In this document: positions 25,281-35,901 of the stretch, piece by piece
Layout of the letters: each line of letters begins with the position of its first letter
Position numbering within the stretch: the first letter of the stretch is position 1
Assembly (NCBI GenBank): GCA_944393175.1
Contig: CALXZH010000021.1
Coordinates: 1-60,436, forward strand
Direction: 5' to 3'
Source: an uncultured Alphaproteobacteria bacterium
GTDB taxonomy: Bacteria; Pseudomonadota; Alphaproteobacteria; RF32; CAG-239
DNA length: 60,436 bases
The notes under the pieces: generated by a model
Told to the model about the DNA's origin: nothing
Database searches by the model: none
Seen by the model: only the letters and a program-made list of their open reading frames with translations
Program-made: the position numbers and the translations under genes

Positions 25281-26633
25281 TTAATCAACCGACAAAGATA
25301 ACCATTTGTCCTTTGTTTCTTTATAATATTTTTTCGGATTATAGATGTCAACGCCTAGTTTCAAATCTTCGGCAGTTAATTTACCCATGGCCATTAAGAC
25401 GTTCATGCCCGAGACATAGTAATTACGACGTGCTTTAACCTCTTCCACATTAGAATTTAACAGCTCTTGGTAGGCATCCAAGACATCCAAAATCGTCCGG
25501 TTACCAAGGGCTTCTTCTTTTTGAACGCCATCCAAGGCAATTTCATTGGCTTTTACTTGGTCTTTAATGGATTTAATTTTAGCGCGGTTGGCTACCATAT
25601 ATTCCCAAGCACTTGTAACATCGGCTATTGCTTTACGTTCAGCCTCAAGAACTTGCTCTTGAGCTTGCCATTTGAGGTATTTGCTTTGGCGAATCTTAGC
25701 TCTGGTTTCACCAGCCTCATATAATGGAATCGTCATATTAACCCCGATTTCGGCACTATCGACATCAGGGTCTTCCGCATACATATCTCCACTGGTTTGC
25801 GTGTTAGATAAACTACCATTCAAACTAACTTGCGGCAAGAGTTCGCCCGTTTTGGCCGAAACATCGTAGACTTTGGCATTGAGCGTTTCTTTTGCAGCTT
25901 TGAGCGCATAGTTGTTGGCCTTGGTATATTCTAACGCTTCATCAAATGTTTTGGGCAAGAAGTCATTAATTTGCGGAGAACTTAATTTATCCGGTTTAGA
26001 GCCGATAATTTTAGTATAAACCGATTTTGAGGCTTCTAAATCACCTTCGGCGGCAATACGATCCGAACGAGCTTGTGAATAACGTGCTCTGGCTTGTGAT
26101 ACGTCAGTTCTCGTGACTTCACCTACATTGAATCGTTCAACGGTTTCATCAAGACGTTTTTTCAACAGTTTTTCGTTATTCTTTTGCAAATCAACAATTG
26201 CTTGGTTTTGCAGAACATCCAAATAAGCGGTTGAAGCATCCAAAAATACGGTCTGCTCAACATTATACAGAGCATTTTGTTGCGCGCGAACCGTACTGTC
26301 TGCAGATTTTACGCTATTGACGGTACTAAAACCGCTAAATAACGGCTGGCTGATTGTGGCCGCTATAACTGTTTCATCATTATCTTGATTTTTGGGTTCA
26401 ACGTTGCTGTCAACCGATGCGTCCGTATAACTTCCCGTTAAGGCTAAAGTCGGGCGAAAGCCTGATTTTGCGATGGCAACATTTTCATCCACCGAACGCA
26501 AATATGCCCTTTGTGCCTGCAATGTCGGGTTGGTCTGATAAGCAGAACTCAACGCCTCAAAAATCGTTTGAGCATTGGCAGACGTTGAAAGTGCCGTTGC
26601 TAAGAGCAGCGAGGGCAAAAAAGTCTTTTTCAT
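25281..26633 (-). CDS. tolC: TolC-family outer-membrane efflux/secretion channel
   Basis: The 450-residue product has a cleaved signal peptide (ALSTSANA|QTI) and two repeats of the outer membrane efflux domain. The signature blocks are ALSSAYQTNPTLQAQRAYLR, NVGEVTRTDVSQARARYSQA and LGNRTILDVLDAYQELLNS. It would form the trimeric outer-membrane duct of type I secretion or tripartite efflux. No membrane-fusion protein or ABC partner is encoded here, so the partner pumps lie elsewhere. The popZ gene follows after 26 bases, suggesting co-transcription. Confidence 0.9.
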   Translation of the reverse strand: MKKTFLPSLLLATALSTSANAQTIFEALSSAYQTNPTLQAQRAYLRSVDENVAIAKSGFRPTLALTGSYTDASVDSNVEPKNQDNDETVIAATISQPLFSGFSTVNSVKSADSTVRAQQNALYNVEQTVFLDASTAYLDVLQNQAIVDLQKNNEKLLKKRLDETVERFNVGEVTRTDVSQARARYSQARSDRIAAEGDLEASKSVYTKIIGSKPDKLSSPQINDFLPKTFDEALEYTKANNYALKAAKETLNAKVYDVSAKTGELLPQVSLNGSLSNTQTSGDMYAEDPDVDSAEIGVNMTIPLYEAGETRAKIRQSKYLKWQAQEQVLEAERKAIADVTSAWEYMVANRAKIKSIKDQVKANEIALDGVQKEEALGNRTILDVLDAYQELLNSNVEEVKARRNYYVSGMNVLMAMGKLTAEDLKLGVDIYNPKKYYKETKDKWLSLSVD

Positions 26634-26832
26634 TTATTCACCTCTAAACTTTTTATTGATTTACAGATGATATACATCTTTTGTATCTTATTTTGCAACT
26701 TTATTTCTTAATAAAGTCATAATCTTACTAAAATTTATTTGAATAATTACAGACTTATTAACCATATTTCAAACAATTTATCTTATCTATTGGGATAAAT
26801 TAGTATGTTTGAAACCAAGGGGGAGAAAAAAA

Positions 26833-29304
26833 TTGAACAAAAAAGATTCTGCAATTATCAATGAAATTGATAAAGCCCGCTTAAAACTATCCATTGAACA
26901 CTATATCAAATACTTTATCGGCAAACGCGTTCGCGAAATCAACAAAGATGAAGCCTTAGAAGCGATTGCTTTGGCCGTGCGCGAATTTGCAATGGATAAA
27001 ATGTATGAAACCATTGCCAGATACAACAAGGTAAATACTAAACGGGTGTATTATCTTTCAATTGAATATCTTATCGGTCGTTCTTTGGAAAATAATTTGC
27101 ACAATCTCGGTTTATTCAATATTTTGAAAAACATTAAAATTGATGGTTTTCCCGAAGATTTATCCATTGAAAGCATTTTTGATGCCGAATATGACCCGGC
27201 TTTGGGTAACGGCGGCTTGGGACGCTTGGCTGCTTGCTATCTCGACTCCATGGCATCTCTTGGAATCCCTGGTTTTGGTTACGGAATTAACTATCAATTC
27301 GGCTTGTTTAAACAAAAATTTGAAAACGGTTATCAGGTCGAACAAGCCGATACTTGGCAAGGTGAAGACTCTCCTTGGCAATTTGCCCGCTTGGACAGGA
27401 AAGTTGCTATTCCGATGTATGGCGATGTGGAGACTTTTAAAAATTCAAACGGACAAGAAAGTTATATTTGGATGAACACCAAAACCATGTATGGCGTTCC
27501 TTTTGATTTTCCAATCGTCGGATATGACGGTAAATCTGTTAACTATTTGCGTTTGTTCTCGGCTAAAACAGACGATGAGCTCGATATTAACATCTTTAAT
27601 GAAGGCGGTTATATTGAAGCCGTCCGCGATAAAATTGAAACAGAAACGGTTTCAAAAGTGCTCTATCCGTCAGATGCCATCGAATCAGGTAAAGAATTAC
27701 GCTTAAAACAGCAATATTTCTTTGTATCTTGTGCCATTCAAGATATTATTCGCCGCTTCTTGGAAAAGAGCAATGATTTTAGCGAAATGCCGAATCAGGT
27801 ATGTATTCAACTTAACGATACACACCCCTCTCTTGCTATTCCTGAGATGATGCGTTTGCTTATGGATGTGCATGGTCAAGAATGGGATGATGCTTGGGAT
27901 ATTACTACCAAAATATTCGCTTATACAAACCACACTTTGTTGCCAGAGGCCTTGGAAACTTGGCCGTCTCGAATTTTGGGAAAATTATTGCCGAGACATT
28001 TGCAAATCATTTATGAAATTAACAGACGTTTTATTAATTTTGCCAAAAGCAAATTCGGAGATGATGCCGCTAAGTTGGCTAAAGTAACGATTGTTTCCGG
28101 CGATGGAGATAATCAAATTATCAGAATGGCTAACTTATCTATTGTCGGCTCTTTCTCGGTTAACGGTGTTGCCAAACTGCATACCGAATTGTTGAAACAT
28201 TCTTTGGTTCCTGAGTTCTATGAACTTTGGCCGGAGAAATTCATTAACGTTACAAACGGTATTACACCGAGACGTTGGCTCTTGCACGCAAATACGGCTT
28301 TGTCTGATTTGATTACATCTAAAATCGGTGAAGATTGGATTACAAATTTGGATTTGCTTGAAGGCTTGGCTGATTATGTTGATGATAAAAACTTTGTTAA
28401 AAAATTCAGCGAAGTTAAACGCTCAAACAAAGCCAGATTGGCGCAAAAAATCTTTGATACGACAGGCGTTATTGTTGACCCGAGCAGCATGTTTATTGTT
28501 CATGCAAAACGTATCCACGAGTACAAACGCCAGTTAATGACTATTTTGCATGTCATCGGTGAATATTTGGCAATCATCAAAGACGGTGTTAAACCAGTTG
28601 TGCCCAGAACCTACATCTTTGCAGGAAAGGCTGCTCCGTCTTATAACTTTGCAAAACTCATCATCAAACTCATTAACAATGTTGCCAGCGTTATTAATGC
28701 TGATCCGCGAGCAAACAGTTTGCTTAAAGTTGTCTTTATGCCGGACTATAAAGTATCTTTAGCTGAAGTGCTTATGCCCGGTGCAGATCTCAGCATACAA
28801 TCTTCTACTGCCGGCTTTGAGGCATCCGGTACGGGTAATATGAAATTTGCCCTCAACGGCGCTTTGACCGTTGGTACCTATGACGGTGCTAATATTGAAA
28901 TTCGTAATGCAGTAGGTGCCGAAAACTTCTATTTATTCGGTTTGCGTGAAGAGCAAATTCAAGAAATGAGAAAAAACAACTCCTATAATCCTCGTCAATA
29001 TTACGAGAATTCAGATTACATTAAACGTATTATGAATGCCATTAATTCAAATATGTTCTGTGAAAAAGACTATGTATTACTCTTCAAATTGATTTATGAG
29101 GAATTGTTAAACCGAGATTATTTCTTTGTCTTGGCTGATTTGGAAGCCTTTACTCAAGCTATTCATGATGCTGAAAAAGATTATTTGGATAAAGAAAAAT
29201 GGGCTAAAAAAGCCATTATCAATGTTGCTAAAATCGGATATTTCTCAAGCGATAGAGCGGTATTGGAATATGCCGATAAGATTTGGAACGTTAAACCGGT
29301 TTAG
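26833..29304 (+). CDS. glgP: glycogen/starch phosphorylase
   Basis: The enzyme releases glucose-1-phosphate from glycogen with phosphate and pyridoxal phosphate. Typical blocks are RVYYLSIEYLIGRSLENNL, DPALGNGGLGRLAACYLDSM, QLNDTHPSLAIPEMMRLL, VTNGITPRRWLLHAN, VHAKRIHEYKRQL and the PLP lysine in ASGTGNMKFALNGALTVGT. No ATG fits; the TTG at 26833 has GGGGGAG about eight bases upstream and gives 823 residues, while the TTG at 26809 would add eight. It is a lone gene here, without glgA/B/C, so glycogen synthesis must be encoded elsewhere. Confidence 0.93.
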   Translation: MNKKDSAIINEIDKARLKLSIEHYIKYFIGKRVREINKDEALEAIALAVREFAMDKMYETIARYNKVNTKRVYYLSIEYLIGRSLENNLHNLGLFNILKNIKIDGFPEDLSIESIFDAEYDPALGNGGLGRLAACYLDSMASLGIPGFGYGINYQFGLFKQKFENGYQVEQADTWQGEDSPWQFARLDRKVAIPMYGDVETFKNSNGQESYIWMNTKTMYGVPFDFPIVGYDGKSVNYLRLFSAKTDDELDINIFNEGGYIEAVRDKIETETVSKVLYPSDAIESGKELRLKQQYFFVSCAIQDIIRRFLEKSNDFSEMPNQVCIQLNDTHPSLAIPEMMRLLMDVHGQEWDDAWDITTKIFAYTNHTLLPEALETWPSRILGKLLPRHLQIIYEINRRFINFAKSKFGDDAAKLAKVTIVSGDGDNQIIRMANLSIVGSFSVNGVAKLHTELLKHSLVPEFYELWPEKFINVTNGITPRRWLLHANTALSDLITSKIGEDWITNLDLLEGLADYVDDKNFVKKFSEVKRSNKARLAQKIFDTTGVIVDPSSMFIVHAKRIHEYKRQLMTILHVIGEYLAIIKDGVKPVVPRTYIFAGKAAPSYNFAKLIIKLINNVASVINADPRANSLLKVVFMPDYKVSLAEVLMPGADLSIQSSTAGFEASGTGNMKFALNGALTVGTYDGANIEIRNAVGAENFYLFGLREEQIQEMRKNNSYNPRQYYENSDYIKRIMNAINSNMFCEKDYVLLFKLIYEELLNRDYFFVLADLEAFTQAIHDAEKDYLDKEKWAKKAIINVAKIGYFSSDRAVLEYADKIWNVKPV

Positions 29305-29321
29305 TGATTAATCTTACTAAA

Positions 29322-29357
29322 AAATAAAAGCCTCTCGAATGAGAGGCTTTTATTTTA
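29322..29357 (+). terminator. intrinsic terminator after the phosphorylase gene
   Basis: AAATAAAAGCCTCTC (29322-29336) pairs with GAGAGGCTTTTATTT (29341-29355). Confidence 0.9.
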
Positions 29358-29396
29358 TAATATTTAGCCAAAATAAAATAATATAGATATTATTGA

Positions 29397-29425
29397 TTGA
29401 CTTAACCTTAATAATATGCTAATTT
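29397..29425 (+). promoter_or_regulatory. putative promoter of the Cys-rich protein gene
   Basis: TTGACT (29397-29402) and TAATTT (29420-29425) are 17 bp apart, about 35 bp before the start codon. Confidence 0.5.
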
Positions 29426-29461
29426 AATAACAGACTAGGTTCAGTTATAATGAGGTGTATT

Positions 29462-30409
29462 ATGAGAAAGCAACTCGCGATAGGAGTATCGTTGTTGGCG
29501 CTTACCGCTATGGGTGGCACTGATGAAATATATATTAACCTTTACGGGTCAGCTTTTCAATACACACACCTTGTAGATACTAATCAAAGCCAAACCTTTG
29601 AATCTGGTTTACGGGCAAGCTTATCTTTAAGCTTGCCCTATCGCAGTGCTTACAAAACTGCTAAAGTAACCTTTATCAGCGGTGATAGTGATATTAATTT
29701 TGGGACACCATCTTTTCCTGAATCTTATAAAACTTCTTGCGAAAATGCAGGTTATAAATTGACAGAATGCAAAAGCGGTAACCCGACTTACTTTTGTCCT
29801 TATGACACAACTTATTTTAAGGAATGTTGTGATAGCGCTTATAAATATTCAAAATATGAATGTTCTTACCCTAACACAATAAGTGCTAATTCTTGCGGCG
29901 GTAAATTTAAATGTTATTGCGATACGACTCTTTATCCTTACACAACGTCTAATTGCGCTTCTCCTAAAGAGTTGTCCGACAAATGCGTGGATGACAACGG
30001 GGCTCATTATAGCACTTGTAAATGTCCTTCTTACTATAGACCTTGTGACGCTTCTCTAAAACTCACAGGTTCTGGTAATGCCTGCACCCAAAACGGACAA
30101 TCTGTTTATGCTTCTTGTGAATGTAAATCCGGATATAATCAAGTATGTGAAGAATTTGGTCCTGTAAATGCTAATGATTACTGTTTGAACGGTATCAAAT
30201 ATTACAATTCCTGCAAAACCTGCGGAGATTACGGTTATATGAGCTCTTGTCCTACAGGTATTGAGTGCTCTTTCGAACAATGTTCGGGTAAATATTTTCC
30301 TACCGGACAATGCTCTAACGGTTACACGGATATTTCCGATGCCTCTTGTGAGTGGTACAGATATTGGATGCCTTGTACTACCGCTCCTGAACGACCTGAA
30401 AATTCTTAG
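29462..30409 (+). CDS. secreted Cys-rich repeat protein, unknown
   Basis: The 315-residue product has a probable signal peptide (MRKQLAIGVSLLALTAM) and a polar N-terminal part (20-90) without Cys. The rest has more than 30 Cys. It contains one copy of the module C-x3-GY...C...CPYDTTYF-x-x-C shared with the proteins at 30442 and 35902. Three tandem units of about 25-30 residues follow, with the pattern C-x(5-8)-Y-x-S/T-C-x-C-x(3)-Y-x(3)-C (for example GQSVYASCECKSGYNQVC). It is likely disulphide-bonded and surface or periplasmic. GAGGTG favours ATG 29462, but ATG 29450 (adding MRCI) is possible. No function is known. Confidence 0.65.
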   Translation: MRKQLAIGVSLLALTAMGGTDEIYINLYGSAFQYTHLVDTNQSQTFESGLRASLSLSLPYRSAYKTAKVTFISGDSDINFGTPSFPESYKTSCENAGYKLTECKSGNPTYFCPYDTTYFKECCDSAYKYSKYECSYPNTISANSCGGKFKCYCDTTLYPYTTSNCASPKELSDKCVDDNGAHYSTCKCPSYYRPCDASLKLTGSGNACTQNGQSVYASCECKSGYNQVCEEFGPVNANDYCLNGIKYYNSCKTCGDYGYMSSCPTGIECSFEQCSGKYFPTGQCSNGYTDISDASCEWYRYWMPCTTAPERPENS

Positions 30410-30441
30410 CCTTTCTATCATCTTTTCTTAGGAGAATAATT

Positions 30442-30918
30442 ATGAAAACATTGTCAATTCTATCTTTATCCGCCTGTTTATCTGTAATTGCATATAATGC
30501 TTATTCTTTAACTTGTGGTGCTCAACCCTCTTGTAGTGATTTAGGATATACATATAGCGGCAGTACATCTGATTGCGTTGGTGCAACACTTAAATGTCCT
30601 TTTGATACTTCCAAATTTTATTGTACTAAAAAAGCTGATGTTTTTAGTAATATGAGTCTTAATTGGTATTCTAAAGAAACTATTAATCCTAATACTACTT
30701 ATTATCCTACTAAATATGGTTTTGTTATTGTAACGGCTCTTGATAAAGGAAATGGCGAGGTATCTTTAAGAATAAACGGAATTACTTTTACTGGAACTCA
30801 TCATGAAGGAGGAATGCAATTTTATGCTGTTCCGGTTAAACCCGGTGATACTATTTATGTTACTTCATATAATCGTAGCCAAGATAAAGCTTATTTTGTT
30901 CCGTTTAAAGGAAATTAA
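30442..30918 (+). CDS. secreted protein with shared Cys module, unknown
   Basis: The 158-residue product has a signal peptide (cleaved near NAYS|LTC) and a Cys module at about 24-65: CSDLGYTYSGSTSDC, then TLKCPFDTSKFYC. The remainder (70-158) is a small beta-rich domain without Cys that ends in a charged tail. It follows the larger Cys-rich gene by 32 bases with an AGGAG site, so both belong to one operon. The module recurs at 29462 and 35902. Confidence 0.65.
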   Translation: MKTLSILSLSACLSVIAYNAYSLTCGAQPSCSDLGYTYSGSTSDCVGATLKCPFDTSKFYCTKKADVFSNMSLNWYSKETINPNTTYYPTKYGFVIVTALDKGNGEVSLRINGITFTGTHHEGGMQFYAVPVKPGDTIYVTSYNRSQDKAYFVPFKGN

Positions 30919-30926
30919 TGTAATAA

Positions 30927-30957
30927 AAAATAATCCCCGCCAAGCGGGGATTATTTT
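30927..30957. terminator. bidirectional intrinsic terminator
   Basis: AAAATAATCCCCGC (30927-30940) pairs with GCGGGGATTATTTT (30944-30957), a very strong stem between convergent genes. Confidence 0.9.
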
Positions 30958-33149
30958 TATCTACCATTTCCGTTATTATTTGGACGGGTTGGTGATTGTG
31001 GGGTCCTTTGCTGATGATTTTCATTACTATAATTATGTGTTGGTTTACCAAGGTAAGGGACACGCAATCCAGGAACATAGTGGTCTTTCTCCAAGTTCTC
31101 ACTCATTTGACGTAGTTTTGCGGTTTCATCATCTATCATATCCTTGGTGACATCATAACTCTTGGCGTCTTTATCTGCGTTTCGGCGGCGAGCAAACTCG
31201 TCTTCCATCTCTTTGACAGCCACTTTACTGTGCTTATCTGACAAAACGTCATACATTGCTTTCATATAATCTTTCGGCATTTCACGGACGCTCTTTTCGG
31301 CATCAAACTCTATGCCGCCTTGCTGCATTTTAGCAAGAAACGCCTGTTGGTCCTCCTGAGACATCATCCTTAACATATCACCCATTGTGCCTTGGCTGGC
31401 TTGTTCATAGAGACCATATATCTCCTGAACAGCGCGGGAAGCACCAATAACTTTGTCTGCTTCTTTGCCCGAAATAGCCTCTTGAAGAGCAGGTTTAAGA
31501 ACATCATCAAAATTATCCTTAAACGGCTGGAAGAAATATTCTCCTTTCAGCTCAGCAATTTTTTTGGCTTGACGCGCTTTGGGATCGCCGTTGGTATTTT
31601 GCTCTAATTGCAAAGCCAAACGATACTTAAATTCTGCAAAATCTTCATCACTTAAAGTTCCTGATGCCGCATCTATCATCTTTTTGGCATGGTGTTCATT
31701 GATGCTTATACCTCTCGGAATGACCCCGGCTCTGGCACAAGCTAAACGAAATACGCCCGTATCATCATCACTTAAGCCTACTGGAAAACGAATATATTTA
31801 TTTCCTTGGCTCTTTTGGAGGGCTACGACCTTATCTGCTACATCATCTGTAACTTTGGCTCCTTTTGGCATTGCATAACCAACTTTGATACCACCTTTAC
31901 CATCAGGCTTAATCATAATACGGTAAGAATAGGTCTCATTAATATTACCGTTCTTATCACGCTTACCATCGAGTTTATAGTTATCCTTATTGCGGTTAGG
32001 ATAAACGCTAAATACCGTCCAACCCCTAAGGGTTACAAAATCTCTTACGCGACCACGTTCGGTAACAAAATAGCTTTCACCTTTGATTTTCCCTTTAGAC
32101 TTTTGCAGCCATTTGTGCATTTCATCTATGGCTTTGCCATAGCCGTCTTTCTTTTTCTCTTTGTCTTTGGCTTTTTCCGGTTTGAGTTCATCTGAATTAT
32201 TTAACCATTGTTCTTTGGTGGCGTCGGCGGCAACTTCAGGCATTGCCTCTTCTCCATCAATGGTATTTTCGGCCCTTGGCTCTTCTCTTTGTTCTTCATG
32301 AGGACGTTGGTCCGGATTTTGGCGATTAGCCTCCTCTTCGGCACGAGCAGCTTGGGCTTTTTCAAAAGTTTCTTTTAAGTTTGGATCTATATTAGGTGGC
32401 AACTCAAAATCTTTAATGCCTCGCATATAAAGGAAATATAATAAATCCTTCATTTGATCTTCGGAAATCGGTTTTTCGGGAAAGGTGATTTTTCCATCAC
32501 GGATAGCAAAAAATATCGGCGAGCCTTCCATTTGTTTTTGAATAGCCAGTCCTAATTCTCCCTTATCGGACTGGATAATCATACTGGAGATTCCATCTTG
32601 TGCTTTGCCGCTATCTTCACCTTTTGCTTGCTGTTGAATAGTATATAACTTGGCATAGAGCTCAGGATTGCTCTCATAATATTCTTGTTGCTTACTTGCA
32701 GCATCTTTACTCTTCATAAGAGCTTCATGCGTTTTTTTATGGTCTTTTTGATTTTCTATTAACTTAAGTTTAATATCATCTTGCTCTTGTTTGAGCTTGG
32801 CTTCACTTTCCTTGATGAATTCCGCTAAATTATTATCAAGCAAATCTTTCATTCGCTCAAATTCAGCTTCATCTTGCTTTTTTAAGTCAACCGAAATGGA
32901 GGCAAAATATTTTTGAGGATTACTGGCTAACAGTTCCGATAAGTTTTTATTGGTTTCAAATCTATCAGATTGAATTTTCTTATTTTCTTCAAACTTTTCT
33001 CTGGCTTCCTCAAGCTTGCGCTGAAACTCTTTAACCTTGCGTTCTAAGGCTCTCTCTATTTGAATACTGCTGTATGAGGTTTCAAAATCGCCCGGATTTT
33101 CTGCGTCTGGTGAATTAAAGTTGCTAAAGAGTATGCTTCTGTCTGCCAT
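30957..33149 (-). CDS. 730-residue cytosolic coiled-coil protein with a repeat domain shared with the 47.7-kb protein
   Basis: No known family is recognised. GAGGA precedes ATG 33149; a TTG at 33164 would add five residues. The first 180 residues are charged coiled coil, then comes a disordered acidic linker (about 275-330). A region beginning about 375 has FVTLRGWTVFSVYPN and YSYRIMIKPDGKGGIKVGY. It is followed by VVALQKSQGNKYIRFPVGL and FRLACARAGVIPRG, a helix-strand-helix unit with 'A..AG.' that matches three units in the product of 47746-49164. The C-terminus is Asn/Gln/Pro-rich. There is no signal peptide. The unit resembles LPD-type domains of large polyvalent mobile-element proteins, but this is only a suggestion. 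Confidence 0.6.
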   Translation of the reverse strand: MADRSILFSNFNSPDAENPGDFETSYSSIQIERALERKVKEFQRKLEEAREKFEENKKIQSDRFETNKNLSELLASNPQKYFASISVDLKKQDEAEFERMKDLLDNNLAEFIKESEAKLKQEQDDIKLKLIENQKDHKKTHEALMKSKDAASKQQEYYESNPELYAKLYTIQQQAKGEDSGKAQDGISSMIIQSDKGELGLAIQKQMEGSPIFFAIRDGKITFPEKPISEDQMKDLLYFLYMRGIKDFELPPNIDPNLKETFEKAQAARAEEEANRQNPDQRPHEEQREEPRAENTIDGEEAMPEVAADATKEQWLNNSDELKPEKAKDKEKKKDGYGKAIDEMHKWLQKSKGKIKGESYFVTERGRVRDFVTLRGWTVFSVYPNRNKDNYKLDGKRDKNGNINETYSYRIMIKPDGKGGIKVGYAMPKGAKVTDDVADKVVALQKSQGNKYIRFPVGLSDDDTGVFRLACARAGVIPRGISINEHHAKKMIDAASGTLSDEDFAEFKYRLALQLEQNTNGDPKARQAKKIAELKGEYFFQPFKDNFDDVLKPALQEAISGKEADKVIGASRAVQEIYGLYEQASQGTMGDMLRMMSQEDQQAFLAKMQQGGIEFDAEKSVREMPKDYMKAMYDVLSDKHSKVAVKEMEDEFARRRNADKDAKSYDVTKDMIDDETAKLRQMSENLEKDHYVPGLRVPYLGKPTHNYSNENHQQRTPQSPTRPNNNGNGR

Positions 33150-33286
33150 AGGTTTATTCCTCAAAATATTTCTCTTTGTTTTAATAGTAGCATAATTTCA
33201 TAAAATAGCAATAAATTTTGACAAAATTTTTGTTAAAAAAATATTAAAATTCCTTTTCATTTTACATTTTTCTTCCTTTTTAGACA

Positions 33287-33349
33287 AATAAAACCCCGCC
33301 TTTGCGCTTATCTTTGGAACTCAAGATAAGCATGACGGGGTTTATTTGT
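33287..33349. terminator. long bidirectional terminator hairpin
   Basis: ACAAATAAAACCCCGCC and GCTTATCTT pair with AAGATAAGC and GACGGGGTTTATTTGT, a stem of about 25 bp with small internal mismatches. It lies between pgk and the gene at 30957-33149; on the minus strand it ends pgk. Confidence 0.8.
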
Positions 33350-33364
33350 TAGCGGACTAGTTGC

Positions 33365-34573
33365 TTATTTTTTCAATACAACAACACCCGGGAGTTCTTT
33401 ACCTTCCATCCATTCAAGGAAAGCACCGCCGGCGGTTGAAATATATGAAAACTTATTGGCAACACCTGCATTTTCTAGAGCAGAAACGGTATCACCACCA
33501 CCGGCAACCGTCATTAAACGGCCTTCTGCGGTTAATTCTGCGGCATGTTGGGCAACAGCATTGGTTGCGTGGTCAAACGGAACTAACTCAAATACGCCGA
33601 GAGGTCCGTTCCATACCAAAGTTTTGCATTCTTCCAATTTTTTATTAATGGCGGCAATTGTTTTTTCACCGACATCCATCAGACTCCAACCTTCTGCCGG
33701 AATATGCTCCAAATCAACCGTTTTGTGTTCGGCATTGGCTTTGAATTCTTTAGATACAACGACATCTGCCGGCAAAATGATTTCGCAGTTGTTGGCTTTG
33801 GCTGTTGCCATAATTTCTTTGGCAGTGCCAATCATATCCATTTGTACCAAAGAGTTGGCTTCATTTACGGTATCAATTCCGCTGGCTTTCATAAAGGTAT
33901 GAGCCATACCGCCCGAAATAACCAATTTATCAACTTTTTTAACCAAATTGTTCAACAAATCCAATTTGGTGGAAACTTTAGAACCACCAACAACTGCCAT
34001 TAACGGACGTTTAGGATTGTTCAGGCCATTGGTCAGGGCGTTAACTTCTTCTTCCATCAACAAGCCCATTGCTGCCGGACGCAATTTAGCAGCGGCAACC
34101 ATGGAGGCATGAGCGCGGTGTGCGGTTGAAAAAGCATCAGAAACATAAACATCAGCCGGTTTTACCAATTCAGCGGCAAAGGCTTCGTCACCTTTCTTTT
34201 CTTCGTTATAGAAACGGAGGTTTTCAAGCAACAAAACTTCATCAGATTTCATATTTTTGATAGCGGATTCAACTTTTTCGCCAATGCAGTCATCAACAAA
34301 AACGACCTTGTGGCCAAGAGCTTTTTCTAGTTCTGGTGCAACATGGCTCAAAGAGTTTTTCATATCGCCTTTGCCTTCCGGACGACCGAAGTGAGAAATA
34401 ACCACAACTTTGGCACCTTTAGCCATCAAGGTTTTAATGGTAGGAACCGTACGATCAATACGAGCGGTATTGGTAACATGAAAGTTTTCATCCATCGGAA
34501 CATTTAAGTCCGCACGTAACATAACGACTTTACCGTTCAAGTCGCCTAAATCTTTAATTGTTTTATATTCCAT
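33365..34573 (-). CDS. pgk: phosphoglycerate kinase
   Basis: The enzyme transfers phosphate between 1,3-bisphosphoglycerate and ADP in glycolysis. The 402-residue product begins with KVVMLRADLNVPMDENFHVT and has VVISHFGRPEGK, VLLLENLRFYNEEKKGD, AFSTAHRAHAS, AVVGGSKVSTKLDLL, LVWNGPLGVFE and AGGGDTVSAL, in the standard order of two Rossmann domains. It lies 65 bases after gap in the same direction, with a terminator hairpin in between, so part of its transcription may depend on read-through. Confidence 0.95.
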   Translation of the reverse strand: MEYKTIKDLGDLNGKVVMLRADLNVPMDENFHVTNTARIDRTVPTIKTLMAKGAKVVVISHFGRPEGKGDMKNSLSHVAPELEKALGHKVVFVDDCIGEKVESAIKNMKSDEVLLLENLRFYNEEKKGDEAFAAELVKPADVYVSDAFSTAHRAHASMVAAAKLRPAAMGLLMEEEVNALTNGLNNPKRPLMAVVGGSKVSTKLDLLNNLVKKVDKLVISGGMAHTFMKASGIDTVNEANSLVQMDMIGTAKEIMATAKANNCEIILPADVVVSKEFKANAEHKTVDLEHIPAEGWSLMDVGEKTIAAINKKLEECKTLVWNGPLGVFELVPFDHATNAVAQHAAELTAEGRLMTVAGGGDTVSALENAGVANKFSYISTAGGAFLEWMEGKELPGVVVLKK

Positions 34574-34595
34574 TGTTTTTTCCTTAATTAAAAAA

Positions 34596-34628
34596 ACAAA
34601 ACCCCCTTGAGGTGCAAGAGGGTTTGTT
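34596..34628 (-). terminator. intercistronic terminator between gap and pgk
   Basis: On the minus strand AACAAACCCTCTTG pairs imperfectly with CAAGGGGGTTTTGTT, followed by a T-run, leaving little room for a separate pgk promoter. It may tune the gap/pgk ratio. Confidence 0.7.
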
Positions 34629-34638
34629 ATGCTTAAAA

Positions 34639-35706
<1,068 letters not shown>

Positions 35707-35836
35707 TTAATTCGGGCATAATGTACCACTTAATGGATTTTTTTCAAGATATTTTTCAAATTGTGAATATTAATCGCAATAATAAACGTGCGGTCATTTG
35801 TTTTTAGCCAAAAAAATTAATCTATTTAATGATTCA

Positions 35837-35865
35837 TTGACACATAAAGATATTTATGATATTCT
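35837..35865 (+). promoter_or_regulatory. strong promoter of the Lcl-like protein gene
   Basis: TTGACA (35837-35842) and TATTCT (35860-35865) are 17 bp apart, 37 bp before the start codon. The rest of the spacer 35647-35836 is AT-rich and shows no gene. Confidence 0.7.
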
Positions 35866-35901
35866 GATTTTGGCTTTTGATTTTGTATAGATGAGGTTAT
35901 T

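Noticed and set aside
29450..29464. Start of the Cys-rich gene at ATG 29450
   Set aside because: GAGGTG is well placed for ATG 29462, but the identical ATGAGGTGTATT at the start of the gene at 35902 keeps the earlier start open; the later one was preferred, not proven.
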